Assembly: GCF_008806345.1 (NCBI RefSeq)
Contig: NZ_VZZJ01000017.1
Span: 52,361 to 116,360 of the forward strand
Origin: Methylobacterium planeticum
Lineage (GTDB): Bacteria > Pseudomonadota > Alphaproteobacteria > Rhizobiales > Beijerinckiaceae
DNA length: 64,000 nucleotides
Direction: 5' to 3'
In this document: piece after piece, positions 54,367 to 62,666 of the stretch
Layout: each line of letters opens with the position of its first letter
Numbering within the stretch: position 1 is the stretch's first letter
The notes under the pieces: generated by a model
Databases searched by the model: none
Seen by the model: the letters and a program-made list of their open reading frames with translations, nothing else
Told to the model about the DNA's origin: nothing
Made by a program: the position numbers and the translations under genes

Positions 54367-56079
54367 ATGCCGTCCCCGCTCTCCCTCGACCCCGCCCTGA
54401 TCGAGGCCGCCGCCCACGCGGCGTCCTGGCCGTTCGAGGAGGCGCGCAAGCTCGTGGCGCGCCTGGAGCGCGAGCCGAAATCCGAGGTGCTGTTCGAGAC
54501 CGGCTACGGCCCGTCCGGGCTGCCGCATATCGGCACCTTCGGCGAGGTCGCCCGCACCTCGATGGTGCGCCACGCCTTCCGGGTCCTGACGCAGGACCGG
54601 GTGCCGACCAGGCTGATCGCCTTCTCGGACGACATGGACGGCCTGCGCAAGGTGCCCGACAACGTGCCGAACCGGGAGCTCCTGGCGCGCCACCTCAACC
54701 AGCCGCTGACCCGGGTGCCCGACCCCTTCGGCACCCATGACAGCTTCGGGGCCCACAACAACGCGGAGCTGCGCCGCTTCCTCGACGCCTTCGGCTTCGA
54801 CTACGAGTTCCGCTCGGCCACCGCGTGCTACCGCGCGGGCATCTTCGACGCGACCCTGATGCGGGTCGCCGAGCGCTACGACGCCGTGATGGCGATCATG
54901 CTGCCCTCGCTGCGGGCCGAGCGCTCGGCGAGCTACTCGCCCTTCCTGCCGCTCCACCCCGTCACCGGGGAGGTGATGCAGGTGCCGATCGACGAGGTCC
55001 GCGCCGGGACCGGCACCCTGGTCTGGCGCGACCCGAAGACCGGCGAGGCCTACGAGACCCCGATCACCGGCGGCCATGCCAAGCTGCAGTGGAAGCCCGA
55101 CTGGGCGATGCGCTGGGTCGCCCTCGGGGTCGATTACGAGATGGCCGGCAAGGACCTGATCGACTCGGTCAAGCTCTCGGGACAGATCGCCCGCGCCCTC
55201 GGGGCCGAGCCGCCGGAGGGCTTCAACTACGAGCTGTTCCTCGACGAGGGCGGCCAGAAGATCTCGAAGTCGAAGGGCAACGGGCTCACCATCGACGAGT
55301 GGCTCGCCTACGGCACGCCCGAATCCCTGGCCCTGTTCATGTACAACAAGCCCCGCGAGGCCAAGCGCCTGTTCTTCGACGTGATCCCGCGCCACGTCGA
55401 CGAGTACCTGAACTTCCTCGACCGCTACCCGGGCCAGGATCCGAAGCTGCGCCTCGGCAACCCGGTCTGGCACCTGCACGCGGGCGCCCCGCCCGCGCCC
55501 GAGACGGTCGGGGGCGGGGCGGGGAGCAAGGGCACGACCCTGACCTTCGCGATGCTCCTCAACCTCGTGGCGGTGGCCAATGCCGAGGATCCGGCGGTGC
55601 TGTGGGGCTTCATCCGCCGCTACGCCGACGGCATCGGCCCGCAGACCCATCCGGGCCTCGACCGGCTGGTCGGCCACGCGCTCGCCTATTACCGGGACTT
55701 CGTGCGCCCGGCCAAGACCTACCGGACCCCGACGCCGGAGGAGCGCGCGGCGCTCGAGGACCTCGCGGCCTCCCTCGCCGGGCACGCGGGCTCGACCGAC
55801 CCGGAGGCCCTGCAGGCGGTGGTCTACGAGGTCGGCCGGCGCCACTTCCCGGACCTGTCGGGCAAGGCCAAGAGCCCGGACGGGCGCCCCGGCGTGTCGC
55901 AGGCCTGGTTCACCACGATCTACAACGTGCTGTTCGGCGAGGCGCGCGGCCCGCGCTTCGGCTCCTTCATCGCCCTCTACGGCGTGGCGGAGACCCGGGC
56001 GCTGATCGCCAGGGCCCTCTCGGGGGAGCTCGAGCGCGGCCACGCGGCCTTCACGGCGGGGCTGGCGCGGACGGCCTGA
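54367..56079 (+). CDS. lysK: Lysyl-tRNA synthetase, class I
   Basis: Charges tRNA-Lys. The 570-residue product is the class I form, found in archaea, most Alphaproteobacteria and some others, not the class II LysS. The Rossmann motifs are GYGPSGLPHIGTFGEVART (HIGH-like HIGT) and QKISKSKGNGL (KMSKS-like). It also has AFSDDMDGLRKVPDNVPN, YEMAGKDLIDSVKLSGQI and a helical C-terminal anticodon-binding region. The ATG at 54367 gives a normal N-terminus; an upstream TTG at 54352 is possible. It ends 13 bases from the stop of the convergent SDR gene. Confidence 0.95.
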   Translation: MPSPLSLDPALIEAAAHAASWPFEEARKLVARLEREPKSEVLFETGYGPSGLPHIGTFGEVARTSMVRHAFRVLTQDRVPTRLIAFSDDMDGLRKVPDNVPNRELLARHLNQPLTRVPDPFGTHDSFGAHNNAELRRFLDAFGFDYEFRSATACYRAGIFDATLMRVAERYDAVMAIMLPSLRAERSASYSPFLPLHPVTGEVMQVPIDEVRAGTGTLVWRDPKTGEAYETPITGGHAKLQWKPDWAMRWVALGVDYEMAGKDLIDSVKLSGQIARALGAEPPEGFNYELFLDEGGQKISKSKGNGLTIDEWLAYGTPESLALFMYNKPREAKRLFFDVIPRHVDEYLNFLDRYPGQDPKLRLGNPVWHLHAGAPPAPETVGGGAGSKGTTLTFAMLLNLVAVANAEDPAVLWGFIRRYADGIGPQTHPGLDRLVGHALAYYRDFVRPAKTYRTPTPEERAALEDLAASLAGHAGSTDPEALQAVVYEVGRRHFPDLSGKAKSPDGRPGVSQAWFTTIYNVLFGEARGPRFGSFIALYGVAETRALIARALSGELERGHAAFTAGLARTA

Positions 56080-56092
56080 CCGGGCGGTCGGG

Positions 56093-57031
56093 TCAGGCCG
56101 TCAGCCCGACCTGCCGCAGGCTGATCTCCCAGACCCGCTCCTGCACGGCGCGGTCCTGGCTCTCGGCCGAGGGGGCGACCGGCCGGGAGCGGGCGAAGTA
56201 GCGCCCGCTGACCCCCGCGAGGTCGGGGGCGGTGGCGACGTGGAGCGAGGTCGCCGCGCCGTCCGCCGGCGCGCTGAGGAAGGGCCGGATCAGGCCCCAG
56301 CCGAAGCCGAGGAGGCCGCCGGTGTTCCGGGCGAACCCCGTGTTGATGACGCCGGGATGCAGGGCGTTGACGGTGACGCCGGTGCCCGCGAGCCGCCGCG
56401 CCAGGGCCGCGGTGAACAGCACGTTGCCGAGCTTGGCCTGCGCGTAGGCCTTGATGGCGCTGTAGCGCTTCGCGCCCTCGAGGTCGTCGAAATCGATGCG
56501 CCCGCGGGTATGGGCGGCCGAGGCGACGTTGACGATCCGGGCCGGGGCGCTCGCCTTGAGGCGGTCGAGGAGCGCGAGGGTCAGGAGCACGTAGCCGAGA
56601 TGGTCGAGGGCCCAGGTGCGCTCGATCCCGTCGACCGTGGTCTCGCGCCGGTCGAAGATCGCCCCCGCATTGTTCACGAGCAGGTCGAGGCGGGGATAGC
56701 GGGCCAGCACCTCGGCGGCGAGGCGCCGGATCTCGGCCTGCGCCGAGAGGTCGGCCACGAAAGCGTCGAGCTCCGCCCCGGGCACCGCCGCCGCGATCTC
56801 CCGGATCGTGCGCTCGACCTTGCGGGCGTCGCGCCCGGCGAGGCCGACGCGGGCGCCGGCCCGGGCCAGCCCGAGCGCCGTCTCGTAGCCGATGCCGGAG
56901 GTCGCCCCGGTGACGAGGCAGACCGTCCCGGCCATCGTCTGGCCCGTCATGGCTTGGCCCGTCATGGCTTGGCCTGTCGTGGCCTGGCCGGCCGTCGCTG
57001 GGCCGGCCGTGGCGCGCGGCTGCGCCGGCAC
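56093..57031 (-). CDS. Short-chain dehydrogenase/reductase
   Basis: An NAD(P)-dependent oxidoreductase of the retinol dehydrogenase/protochlorophyllide reductase-like branch; the substrate is unknown. The core has VCLVTGATSGIGYETALGLA (cofactor GxxxGxG), LDLLVNNAGAIFD, the catalytic IVNVASAAHTRGR and YSAIKAYAQAKLGN (YxxxK-type, here spaced as in this branch), then LHPGVINTGFA. The first 32 residues are a repeat of ATAGQ/AMTGQ units encoded by five 15-bp repeats. Starts are possible at the GTG at 57031 or ATGs at 56965, 56950 or 56935; the last gives a 280-residue protein directly at the fold. Confidence 0.88.
   Translation of the reverse strand: MPAQPRATAGPATAGQATTGQAMTGQAMTGQTMAGTVCLVTGATSGIGYETALGLARAGARVGLAGRDARKVERTIREIAAAVPGAELDAFVADLSAQAEIRRLAAEVLARYPRLDLLVNNAGAIFDRRETTVDGIERTWALDHLGYVLLTLALLDRLKASAPARIVNVASAAHTRGRIDFDDLEGAKRYSAIKAYAQAKLGNVLFTAALARRLAGTGVTVNALHPGVINTGFARNTGGLLGFGWGLIRPFLSAPADGAATSLHVATAPDLAGVSGRYFARSRPVAPSAESQDRAVQERVWEISLRQVGLTA
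56940..57014 (-). repeat. Five 15-bp tandem repeats at the SDR gene start
   Basis: Units based on TGGCCCGTCATGGCT begin at 56940, 56955, 56970, 56985 and 57000, the first two identical and the others diverged. They encode five-residue AMTGQ-like units and supply several in-frame ATG codons, so copy number could change N-terminal length and start choice. Confidence 0.85.
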
Positions 57032-57035
57032 GGCG

Positions 57036-57215
57036 CTAGAACACCGCCTGGCCGATGGCGAAGGCCACCACCACGATGACGATCGCGACCAGCAGGAACA
57101 GGCCGAACAGGATGCGGGCGAGGGACCCGGCGCCCGAGGCGATGCCGGTGAAGCCGAGGCCGCCGGCGATCAGCGAGATCACGAAGCAGATGAGGGCCCA
57201 TTTCAGGAGGGTCAT
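57036..57215 (-). CDS. DUF1328 small membrane protein (YtjA family)
   Basis: A 59-residue, two-helix membrane protein (MTLLKWALICFVISLIAGGL, then GSLARILFGLFLLVAIVIVV, ending GQAVF). Length and pattern match the UPF0391/DUF1328 family, which is widespread in Proteobacteria and often stress-induced, without a known biochemical role. The ATG at 57215 follows AGGAGG-like CCTCC complement (positions 57206-57210) at about 4-5 bases. It sits 4 bases before the SDR GTG start, so co-transcription is likely if that start is real. Confidence 0.88.
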   Translation of the reverse strand: MTLLKWALICFVISLIAGGLGFTGIASGAGSLARILFGLFLLVAIVIVVVAFAIGQAVF

Positions 57216-57304
57216 GGCGTGCAATCCGTCGCAGTCGAGGGAATCGAGCGATAACCCGGCGGAAGCTCAACCGTTCCGGCCTGCGGCCAAGCCGTCTTCC
57301 CGGC

Positions 57305-58642
57305 TCACGCCGTCCGCGCGGCCGGCGGCGCGGCGGGGTCGGCCCGGGCCAGGAGGATGTCGGCGAGGGCGTGGTAGAGGCCGCCCCGGCAGACGAGCTT
57401 CGAGGCGGCGTCCGCCACCAGGGCCGCGACCATCAGGGGGATCATCATGGCGTGGTCCTGGGTCATCTCGGTGACGATCACGAAGGAGGTGATCGGCGCC
57501 TGCAGCACGCCGGTCAGGTAGGCGACCATGCCGACGAGAACGAGGGCGCCGACGGAGACCTCCGGGAACAGGGCGTGCCAGTGGGCGCCGAGGCCGGCCC
57601 CGACGGCGAGCGAGGGGGCGAACAGCCCGCCCGGGATGCCGCTGATCGCGGACAGGACGGTGGCGGCGAATTTCATTGGCGCGAACCCGGCCTGCACGGC
57701 CGCGTCCCCGTGCAGGATGGCGCGGGCCTCCTCGTAGCCGGTGCCGTAGACGGCGCCCCCGGTGGCGAGGCCGCAGAGGGCGACGCCGAGGCCGCACAGC
57801 ATCGCGAACGCGACGGGGCGGCGGGCGATGAGCCGGCCGGGCCGGCCCGGGAGCCCCCGCCCGAACAGGATCACGATGCGGCTGAACAGGCCGCCCCCGA
57901 GGCCGCCGAGCACCCCGAGGAGCGGCACCACGATCCAGCCCGGGCCGATCGCCAGCGTCGCGCGCGCGGTGCCGAAATAGGTGTAGTTGCCGACGAGCCA
58001 GAGGGAGGTGAGGCCGGCCGCCACGATGGCGGCGACGATCAGGCCGGTGGTGCGCGCCTCGTAGGTGCGCCCGAGCTCCTCGATGCCGAACACGATGCCG
58101 GCCAGCGGCGTGTTGAAGGCCGCCGCCACCCCGGCCGCGCCGCCCGCGAGGATCAGCCCCGGCAGGCGCTCGGGCGTCAGCCGACCCACCGCCGCCATCA
58201 GGGCGGCGCCGACCTGCACGGTCGGCCCCTCGCGGCCCGCCGAGGCGCCGCAGAGGAGGCCGAGCGCCATCACGACGATCTTGCCGAAGGCGACGCGCAG
58301 CGAGATCAGGGCGTGCCGGAAGCCCGGATCCCGGGTGTGGCGGGCCGCGATCACCTGCGGGATGCCGGACCCTTGCGAATTCGGGAAGATTGTCAGCGCC
58401 AGGAGGGCCGCGAGCCCGAAGCCGAGGGGCGTCAGCACCAGGGCGATCCAGGGCGAGACCGCGAGAACGAGCTTGAAGCCCGCCTGGGCGGCGTCCGCGA
58501 CCTTGGCCATCAGCACCGCCGCGAGGCCGACGCAGATGCCCCCGAGGAGGAAGAGCAGGCGCCGGCGCCAGAGCGCGAAGGCGTCCGCCGAGGCATCGCG
58601 CAGCCGCACCATCGAGCGGCGGTAGAAGGGGCGTCGCGGCAT
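57305..58642 (-). CDS. ClC family chloride channel/antiporter
   Basis: An inner-membrane chloride transporter. The 445-residue product has about 10-12 hydrophobic segments and the ClC signatures NSQGSGIPQVIAA (GSGIP), CGASAGREGPTVQVGAAL (GREGP with the gating Glu) and SGIPGGLFAPSLAVGAGLG (GxFxP). FGIEELGRTYEARTTG keeps the Glu-Glu pair found in proton-coupled antiporters such as ClcA, so exchange rather than channel activity is likely. There is no CBS domain. The ATG at 58642 opens MPRRPFYRRSMVRLRD. It stands alone on the minus strand, downstream of the photolyase terminator. Confidence 0.92.
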   Translation of the reverse strand: MPRRPFYRRSMVRLRDASADAFALWRRRLLFLLGGICVGLAAVLMAKVADAAQAGFKLVLAVSPWIALVLTPLGFGLAALLALTIFPNSQGSGIPQVIAARHTRDPGFRHALISLRVAFGKIVVMALGLLCGASAGREGPTVQVGAALMAAVGRLTPERLPGLILAGGAAGVAAAFNTPLAGIVFGIEELGRTYEARTTGLIVAAIVAAGLTSLWLVGNYTYFGTARATLAIGPGWIVVPLLGVLGGLGGGLFSRIVILFGRGLPGRPGRLIARRPVAFAMLCGLGVALCGLATGGAVYGTGYEEARAILHGDAAVQAGFAPMKFAATVLSAISGIPGGLFAPSLAVGAGLGAHWHALFPEVSVGALVLVGMVAYLTGVLQAPITSFVIVTEMTQDHAMMIPLMVAALVADAASKLVCRGGLYHALADILLARADPAAPPAARTA

Positions 58643-58756
58643 GTCCCTGCGTCGGTCCGGGTTCGAGGGCCCTCCCGCGGGGAGCGGGGGATCGGAGCCC
58701 GAGACTGGCACGGATCGGGTGAAGGGAGGATGGCGGCGCACCCTCGCATCCGCCGC

Positions 58757-58777
58757 AAAAGGGCCGGCGTCCGGCCC
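58757..58777 (-). terminator. Intrinsic terminator of the photolyase gene
   Basis: On the minus strand GGGCCGG (58771-58777 complement) and CCGGCCC (58761-58767 complement) form a 7-bp stem with a 3-base loop, followed by four T (complement of 58757-58760), 35 bases after the photolyase stop. Confidence 0.75.
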
Positions 58778-58811
58778 CTGGTGCCGTCCCCCGGGGAGAA
58801 AGCCGCCCCGC

Positions 58812-60200
58812 TCAGGCCTCCGCGGCGCAGAGGTCCTCGACGCTCTTCAGATAGGCCTTGGCGTCGAACTTCCGCAGCGAGTTCTCGCTCTGGTAGCGGA
58901 CGGTGCCGAAGATCGCGCGCTTGGCCCAGGGGCGGTCGTGCAGGCCGTAGACCCAGGCGACGTTGGTGAAGGAGTTCGGGTCGCGGCCGTCGAGGAAGTA
59001 GCGGTTGTTGAGACGCAGGGTCCGGGCGAAGCCCTCCTCGGGGGAGGGGGACCATTCGAGGATCTTCTTGCCCCAGTACATGCGCAGGTGGTTGTGCATG
59101 TAGCCGGTCTCGCGCATCTCGGCCTGGGCGGCGTTCCAGTAGCGGTCGTGGGTGCGGCCCTCGGCGAGCTCGTCCTCGCTGTAGCGGTGCGGGCGCGGGT
59201 CGCGGGCGTGCTCGGCCAGCGTCTTGCGCGCCCAGTCGGGGACGGCCCGCGCGTAGGCGTCGTAGCCCTCGGTGTAGAAGACGTGGTTCATCGCGAGCTC
59301 GCGCCGCACGATGACCTCCTCCAGGTAGGCGGCCTTGTCCTCCGCCTGGCCGGCCCGCGCCGCCCGCACCGCGAGGGCAATCTCCACCGGGGAGATCTGC
59401 CCGAAATGCAGGTAGGGGCTCATATGCGAGGCCGCGCCCGCCTCGGGCCGGTTCCGGTCGCTGCCGTAATCCGCGAAGGGGCCGGCGAGATAGGCCTTCA
59501 GGCGCGCCCGCGCCGCGCCCTCGCCGCCCCGGAAGCGCTTCACCGGCGCCACGGACCGGTCGAGGTTCATCCCGGCCAGCACCGCGTCCGGATCGGAGAG
59601 GTCGATGCCGCGCGGGAGGTCGCGCTCGTCCGCCCGGTGCAGGAGGCGCCGGCTCGCGAGGGGCGCGATGTACGCCTCCCAGATCCGGTGCAGCTTCGGG
59701 CGGAGCGTGCGGGCGGCGTATTCGTGCTTGCCCGAGGCGGTCTCGACGGGCACCACCACGTCGCCCTCCACCTGCACGAGGCGGGTGTCGACGCCCTCCG
59801 CGATCGCGCCGTACCAGCGCTTCTGGATCGCCAGGTAGCCGCGGTCGAGGACCACCAGCGCCGCCCGGCCTGAGAGGTCGACGGCGATCTCGGCCGGCGA
59901 CGCCTTGCGCATCACGAAGGCGACGCCGCGCCGCTCGAGCCCCGCCTTGGCCTCGGCGAGGCCCTGCAGCAGGAAGGCGTAGTGGCGGGCATTGGCCTCG
60001 GGGAAGCCGCTCTCGCCGTCGAGCAGGCCGAAGCAGGCCACCACCGGGAGCTTCAGCCGGTTGGCCTCCGCGATGGCGTATTCGAGGGCCGGGTTGAAAT
60101 GCGCGCGATTCGCCTGCTGGAGCAGGTAGAGCACGTAGGCGCCCCCGGCCCGCGGCGCGACGTCGTGGAGAATGCGAATACGTCCCGCCTGAATGGCCAT
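58812..60200 (-). CDS. Deoxyribodipyrimidine photolyase, class II
   Basis: Uses blue light and FAD to split cyclobutane pyrimidine dimers in DNA. The 462-residue product starts MAIQAGRIRILHDVAPRAGG. The N-terminal antenna domain has AHFNPALEYAIAEANRL and GDVVVPVETASGKHEYAART. The FAD domain has SPYLHFGQISPVEIALAV, EVIVRRELAMNHVFYTEGYD and the class II signature HNHLRMYWGKKILEW followed by NRYFLDGRDPNSFTNVAWVY. Motifs place it in class II rather than the Escherichia coli class. The ATG at 60200 is chosen; frames above it are low complexity. Followed by an intrinsic terminator. Confidence 0.93.
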   Translation of the reverse strand: MAIQAGRIRILHDVAPRAGGAYVLYLLQQANRAHFNPALEYAIAEANRLKLPVVACFGLLDGESGFPEANARHYAFLLQGLAEAKAGLERRGVAFVMRKASPAEIAVDLSGRAALVVLDRGYLAIQKRWYGAIAEGVDTRLVQVEGDVVVPVETASGKHEYAARTLRPKLHRIWEAYIAPLASRRLLHRADERDLPRGIDLSDPDAVLAGMNLDRSVAPVKRFRGGEGAARARLKAYLAGPFADYGSDRNRPEAGAASHMSPYLHFGQISPVEIALAVRAARAGQAEDKAAYLEEVIVRRELAMNHVFYTEGYDAYARAVPDWARKTLAEHARDPRPHRYSEDELAEGRTHDRYWNAAQAEMRETGYMHNHLRMYWGKKILEWSPSPEEGFARTLRLNNRYFLDGRDPNSFTNVAWVYGLHDRPWAKRAIFGTVRYQSENSLRKFDAKAYLKSVEDLCAAEA

Positions 60201-60520
60201 CCTGCCCCGCCGCCGCGCGAAAATATCACCCTGCAAGCTAGAGCGCGCGCGCCGCATGTCCCCGGGGCCGCCGGAACCGGGGCCGGCAGCCCCCGGACAG
60301 AGGAGCGCCACCCGACCGGAGCGCGAATACCTCGCAGGTTCAGGCGTTTATCGGACGGAGACTTGGCCGTTCGTGGCCGCATCGGCGCGAAATCGGGGCG
60401 CGGACTGGATGCGGCATTTTGAACACATGGCAGTATCAATGCACGCAACCGCACCAAAAACGACAGCCCTGCTGCCCCATCGCTCTTGAAATCATCCACA
60501 GGAGGTTCAGATTGTGCATC
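60201..60520. other. Intergenic region between photolyase and a small RNA
   Basis: About 320 bases with no convincing gene. It should hold the photolyase promoter on the minus strand. It is less GC-rich than its neighbours around 60410-60520. On the plus strand TTGAAA (60486-60491) is followed after 16-18 bases by CAGATT/GATTGT-like sequence, a possible promoter for the RNA at 60521. Confidence 0.45.
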
Positions 60521-60610
60521 GCGGGACCGCGATGGCGTCGCGGTCCCGCTGCCCTCCTTGGGCGTTTCCTCCCTAGACTTCGGGCCGCTCCTTCGGGAGT
60601 GGCCTTTTTT
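60521..60610 (+). ncRNA. Probable small RNA, suhB/alpha-r8 (MmgR)-like
   Basis: A compact 90-base element. A perfect 5' hairpin (GCGGGACCGCGA 60521-60532 / 60538-60549) is followed by a single-stranded part with GCCCTCC and TTTCCTCCC motifs. It ends in the intrinsic terminator GGCCGCTCC-TTCG-GGAGTGGCC (60583-60604) plus six T (60605-60610). A possible -35 TTGAAA lies 30 bases upstream. No plus-strand gene precedes it, so the terminator must end its own transcript. The CTCCC-rich middle and terminator resemble, from memory, the alphaproteobacterial suhB/MmgR small RNAs. A 17-codon frame with an AGGAGG site at 60514 overlaps it as an alternative. Confidence 0.6.
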
Positions 60611-60623
60611 CTTGATCCGGCGG

Positions 60624-61814
60624 TCAGCCCCGCGCCCGGGCCCGGATCATGAAGTTGTCGTAGGTGTACTCGGCCACCTGGAACCAGAGATACTCCTCGT
60701 TCCGGAAGGTCTTCATCGCCTCGAAGATGCGCTTGAAGTCGGGGTTCCTGCCCGCGATCTCGCCGTAGACCTCGTTGGCCTGCTTGAGGGCGGCCTCCAT
60801 CACGTCCTGGGGGAAGGGCCGCAGCTGCGCCCCGCCCGCCACGAGGCGGCGCAGGGCCCCGGGATTGCGGGCGTCGTAGCGCGCCTGCACCTCGGCGCCG
60901 ACCTGCGCGGCGGCCCCCTGGAGCGCCGCCCGGTAGGTCTTCGGCAGGGCCTTCCACTTCTCGGCGTTGAGCCAGAAGTGCAGCATCGCGCCGCCCTCCC
61001 AGAAGCCCGGATAATGGTAGATCGGCGCCACCTTCTGCAGGCCGAGCTTCTCGTCGTCGTAGGGCCCGATCCACTCGGCGGCGTCGATCGCCTTCGATTC
61101 GAGGGCCGCGTAGATCTCGGGGCCCGCCGTCGCCTGCGGCACGGCGCCGAGCTTGGCCAGCACCTGGCCGCCGAGGCCGGCGATGCGGATCTTCAGGCCC
61201 TGGAGGTCGGCCACGCCCTTGATCTCGCGGCGGAACCAGCCGCCCATCTGCGCCCCGGTATTGCCGCCCGGCAGGGTCGCGAGCCCGTGCTTGGCGAAGA
61301 TCTCGGCGAAGAGCTCGCTGGCGCCGCCGGCGAGCCACCAGGCGTTCTGGCCGCGGGCGTTGAGGCCGAAGGGCAGGGCGGTGGCGAGGGCGAAGGTCGG
61401 GTCCTTCGGGGTCGCGAGGGTCGCGGGGGCGTGGCCCATCTCGAGGCTGCCCGCCGCCACCGCGTCGAGGAGCCCCTCGGCCCCCACCGCCTCGCCGACC
61501 CCGAGGGGCTTGATCTGGAAGCGCCCGTCGGTGGCCTCCGCCACGAGGCGGCAGAGGGTCTCGGAGGCGCCGAACAGGATGTCGAGGTTCTTCGGATAGG
61601 CCGAGGCGAGGCGCCAGCGCAGCTCCGGCGCCGACTGGGCCAGCGCCGGCGCCGCGAGGGCGCCCGAGGCCGCGCCGCCGAGGCCGGCGGCGAGCAGGGC
61701 GCGTCTCGGCAAGGTCGGGGGCAAGGTCGGGGGCAGGGTCGAGGGCAAGGTCGGGGGCATCGCGGGACGCGCCGCGATGGGATCCGTCGGGAAGTGGTCG
61801 TCCGTGTCGTCCAA
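60624..61814 (-). CDS. TRAP transporter solute-binding protein (DctP family)
   Basis: A periplasmic binding protein for carboxylic acids. The 396-residue product has a Tat-like signal (PRRALLAAGLGGAASGALAA, cut near ALAQ), then ELRWRLASAYPKNLDILFGA, VADLQGLKIRIAGLGGQVLA with the substrate Arg, AALESKAIDAAEWIGPYDDE and FWEGGAMLHFWLNAEKW, typical of the mannitol/chloroaromatic-like DctP group. Ahead of the signal is a PTLPPTL repeat from four 12-bp units. The start could be the TTG at 61814 or the ATG at 61760. No DctQ/DctM membrane genes are nearby. It is divergent from the phosphatase-like gene. Confidence 0.9.
   Translation of the reverse strand: MDDTDDHFPTDPIAARPAMPPTLPSTLPPTLPPTLPRRALLAAGLGGAASGALAAPALAQSAPELRWRLASAYPKNLDILFGASETLCRLVAEATDGRFQIKPLGVGEAVGAEGLLDAVAAGSLEMGHAPATLATPKDPTFALATALPFGLNARGQNAWWLAGGASELFAEIFAKHGLATLPGGNTGAQMGGWFRREIKGVADLQGLKIRIAGLGGQVLAKLGAVPQATAGPEIYAALESKAIDAAEWIGPYDDEKLGLQKVAPIYHYPGFWEGGAMLHFWLNAEKWKALPKTYRAALQGAAAQVGAEVQARYDARNPGALRRLVAGGAQLRPFPQDVMEAALKQANEVYGEIAGRNPDFKRIFEAMKTFRNEEYLWFQVAEYTYDNFMIRARARG
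61711..61758 (-). repeat. Four 12-bp tandem repeats in the DctP gene start
   Basis: Units of AAGGTCGGGGGC begin at 61711, 61723, 61735 (two changes) and 61747. They encode PTLP-type units between the possible starts and the Tat signal, so length changes would stay in frame. Confidence 0.85.
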
Positions 61815-62005
61815 AGGTCGCCGTCCTGTCGTCCGGTTGGGGGGCGGGCCCGCCGTTCACGAACGGAGATGGCGCCGAAACGATCCGCCGGGACCGCACC
61901 GGACCGCCCGGCGCGCGCGGCCATGCTCAGCCATGCCCTGCGCGCAGGCCCTAACACGCCGGTTCCCGCCTCGAAACCGGGAACCGCGCGTGCTAACCCG
62001 GCCCC

Positions 62006-62584
62006 GTGACACCCGAGAGCATCACCCTCCACACCGTCTGCGGCCTCGAGGAGATCGCCGGCCACGCCGAGCGCGGCGTCAGCCACGTGCTGTCGCTCCT
62101 CGATCCCGGCTCGCCCGAGCCCGCCGGCCTCGCGGGCTTCCCGGCGCATCGGCGCACGACCCTGCGCTTCCACGATTGCCTGGCGCCGGCCGAGGGGCTG
62201 GTGCCGCCCGAGCGCGCCGACATCGCGGCGATCCTGGCCTTCGGGACCGAGGCCCGGGGGGCCGGACACCTCCTGGTGCATTGCCATTACGGCCTGTCCC
62301 GCTCGACCGCCGCCCTGCTGATGCTGTTCGCCCAGGACGCGCCGGACACCCCCGCCGAGGCGCTGGTGGCCCGGCTCCACGCCCTGCGCGAGCCCGCCTG
62401 GCCGAACGCCCGGATGATCGCCTTCGCGGACGCGATGCTCGAACGCGGCGGCAGCCTCGAGGCGGCGGTGCGGCGCCTGCACGCCCGCCAGCTCAGGGTC
62501 CGGCCGCACCTCGCCGGGCTCCTGCGCGACCTCGGCCGGGGCGCCGAGGTGGCGGCGGCCGAGGCCCTGCCGGCGCCGGGCTGA
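62006..62584 (+). CDS. Tyrosine phosphatase-like protein
   Basis: The 192-residue product contains a dual-specificity/tyrosine phosphatase signature, VHCHYGLSRSTAALLM, where Cys-X5-Arg is intact (C in HCHYGLSR). An upstream aspartate near FHDCLAPAEG is a candidate general acid. The N-terminus (VTPESITLHTVCGLEEIAGH) and the length fit small cytoplasmic phosphatases of this bacterial type. The substrate is unknown. The GTG at 62006 is the first start in the frame that keeps the fold. It is divergent from the DctP gene and convergent with the substrate-binding protein gene at 62667. Confidence 0.82.
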   Translation: MTPESITLHTVCGLEEIAGHAERGVSHVLSLLDPGSPEPAGLAGFPAHRRTTLRFHDCLAPAEGLVPPERADIAAILAFGTEARGAGHLLVHCHYGLSRSTAALLMLFAQDAPDTPAEALVARLHALREPAWPNARMIAFADAMLERGGSLEAAVRRLHARQLRVRPHLAGLLRDLGRGAEVAAAEALPAPG

Positions 62585-62666
62585 CGCCCGCCCGGAGCCC
62601 GCGCCGCGCGGGCGGAGCAGGCTCCGCAGGCAGAGCCTGCTTCGCGGGCGGAGCAGGCCCCGCGGG

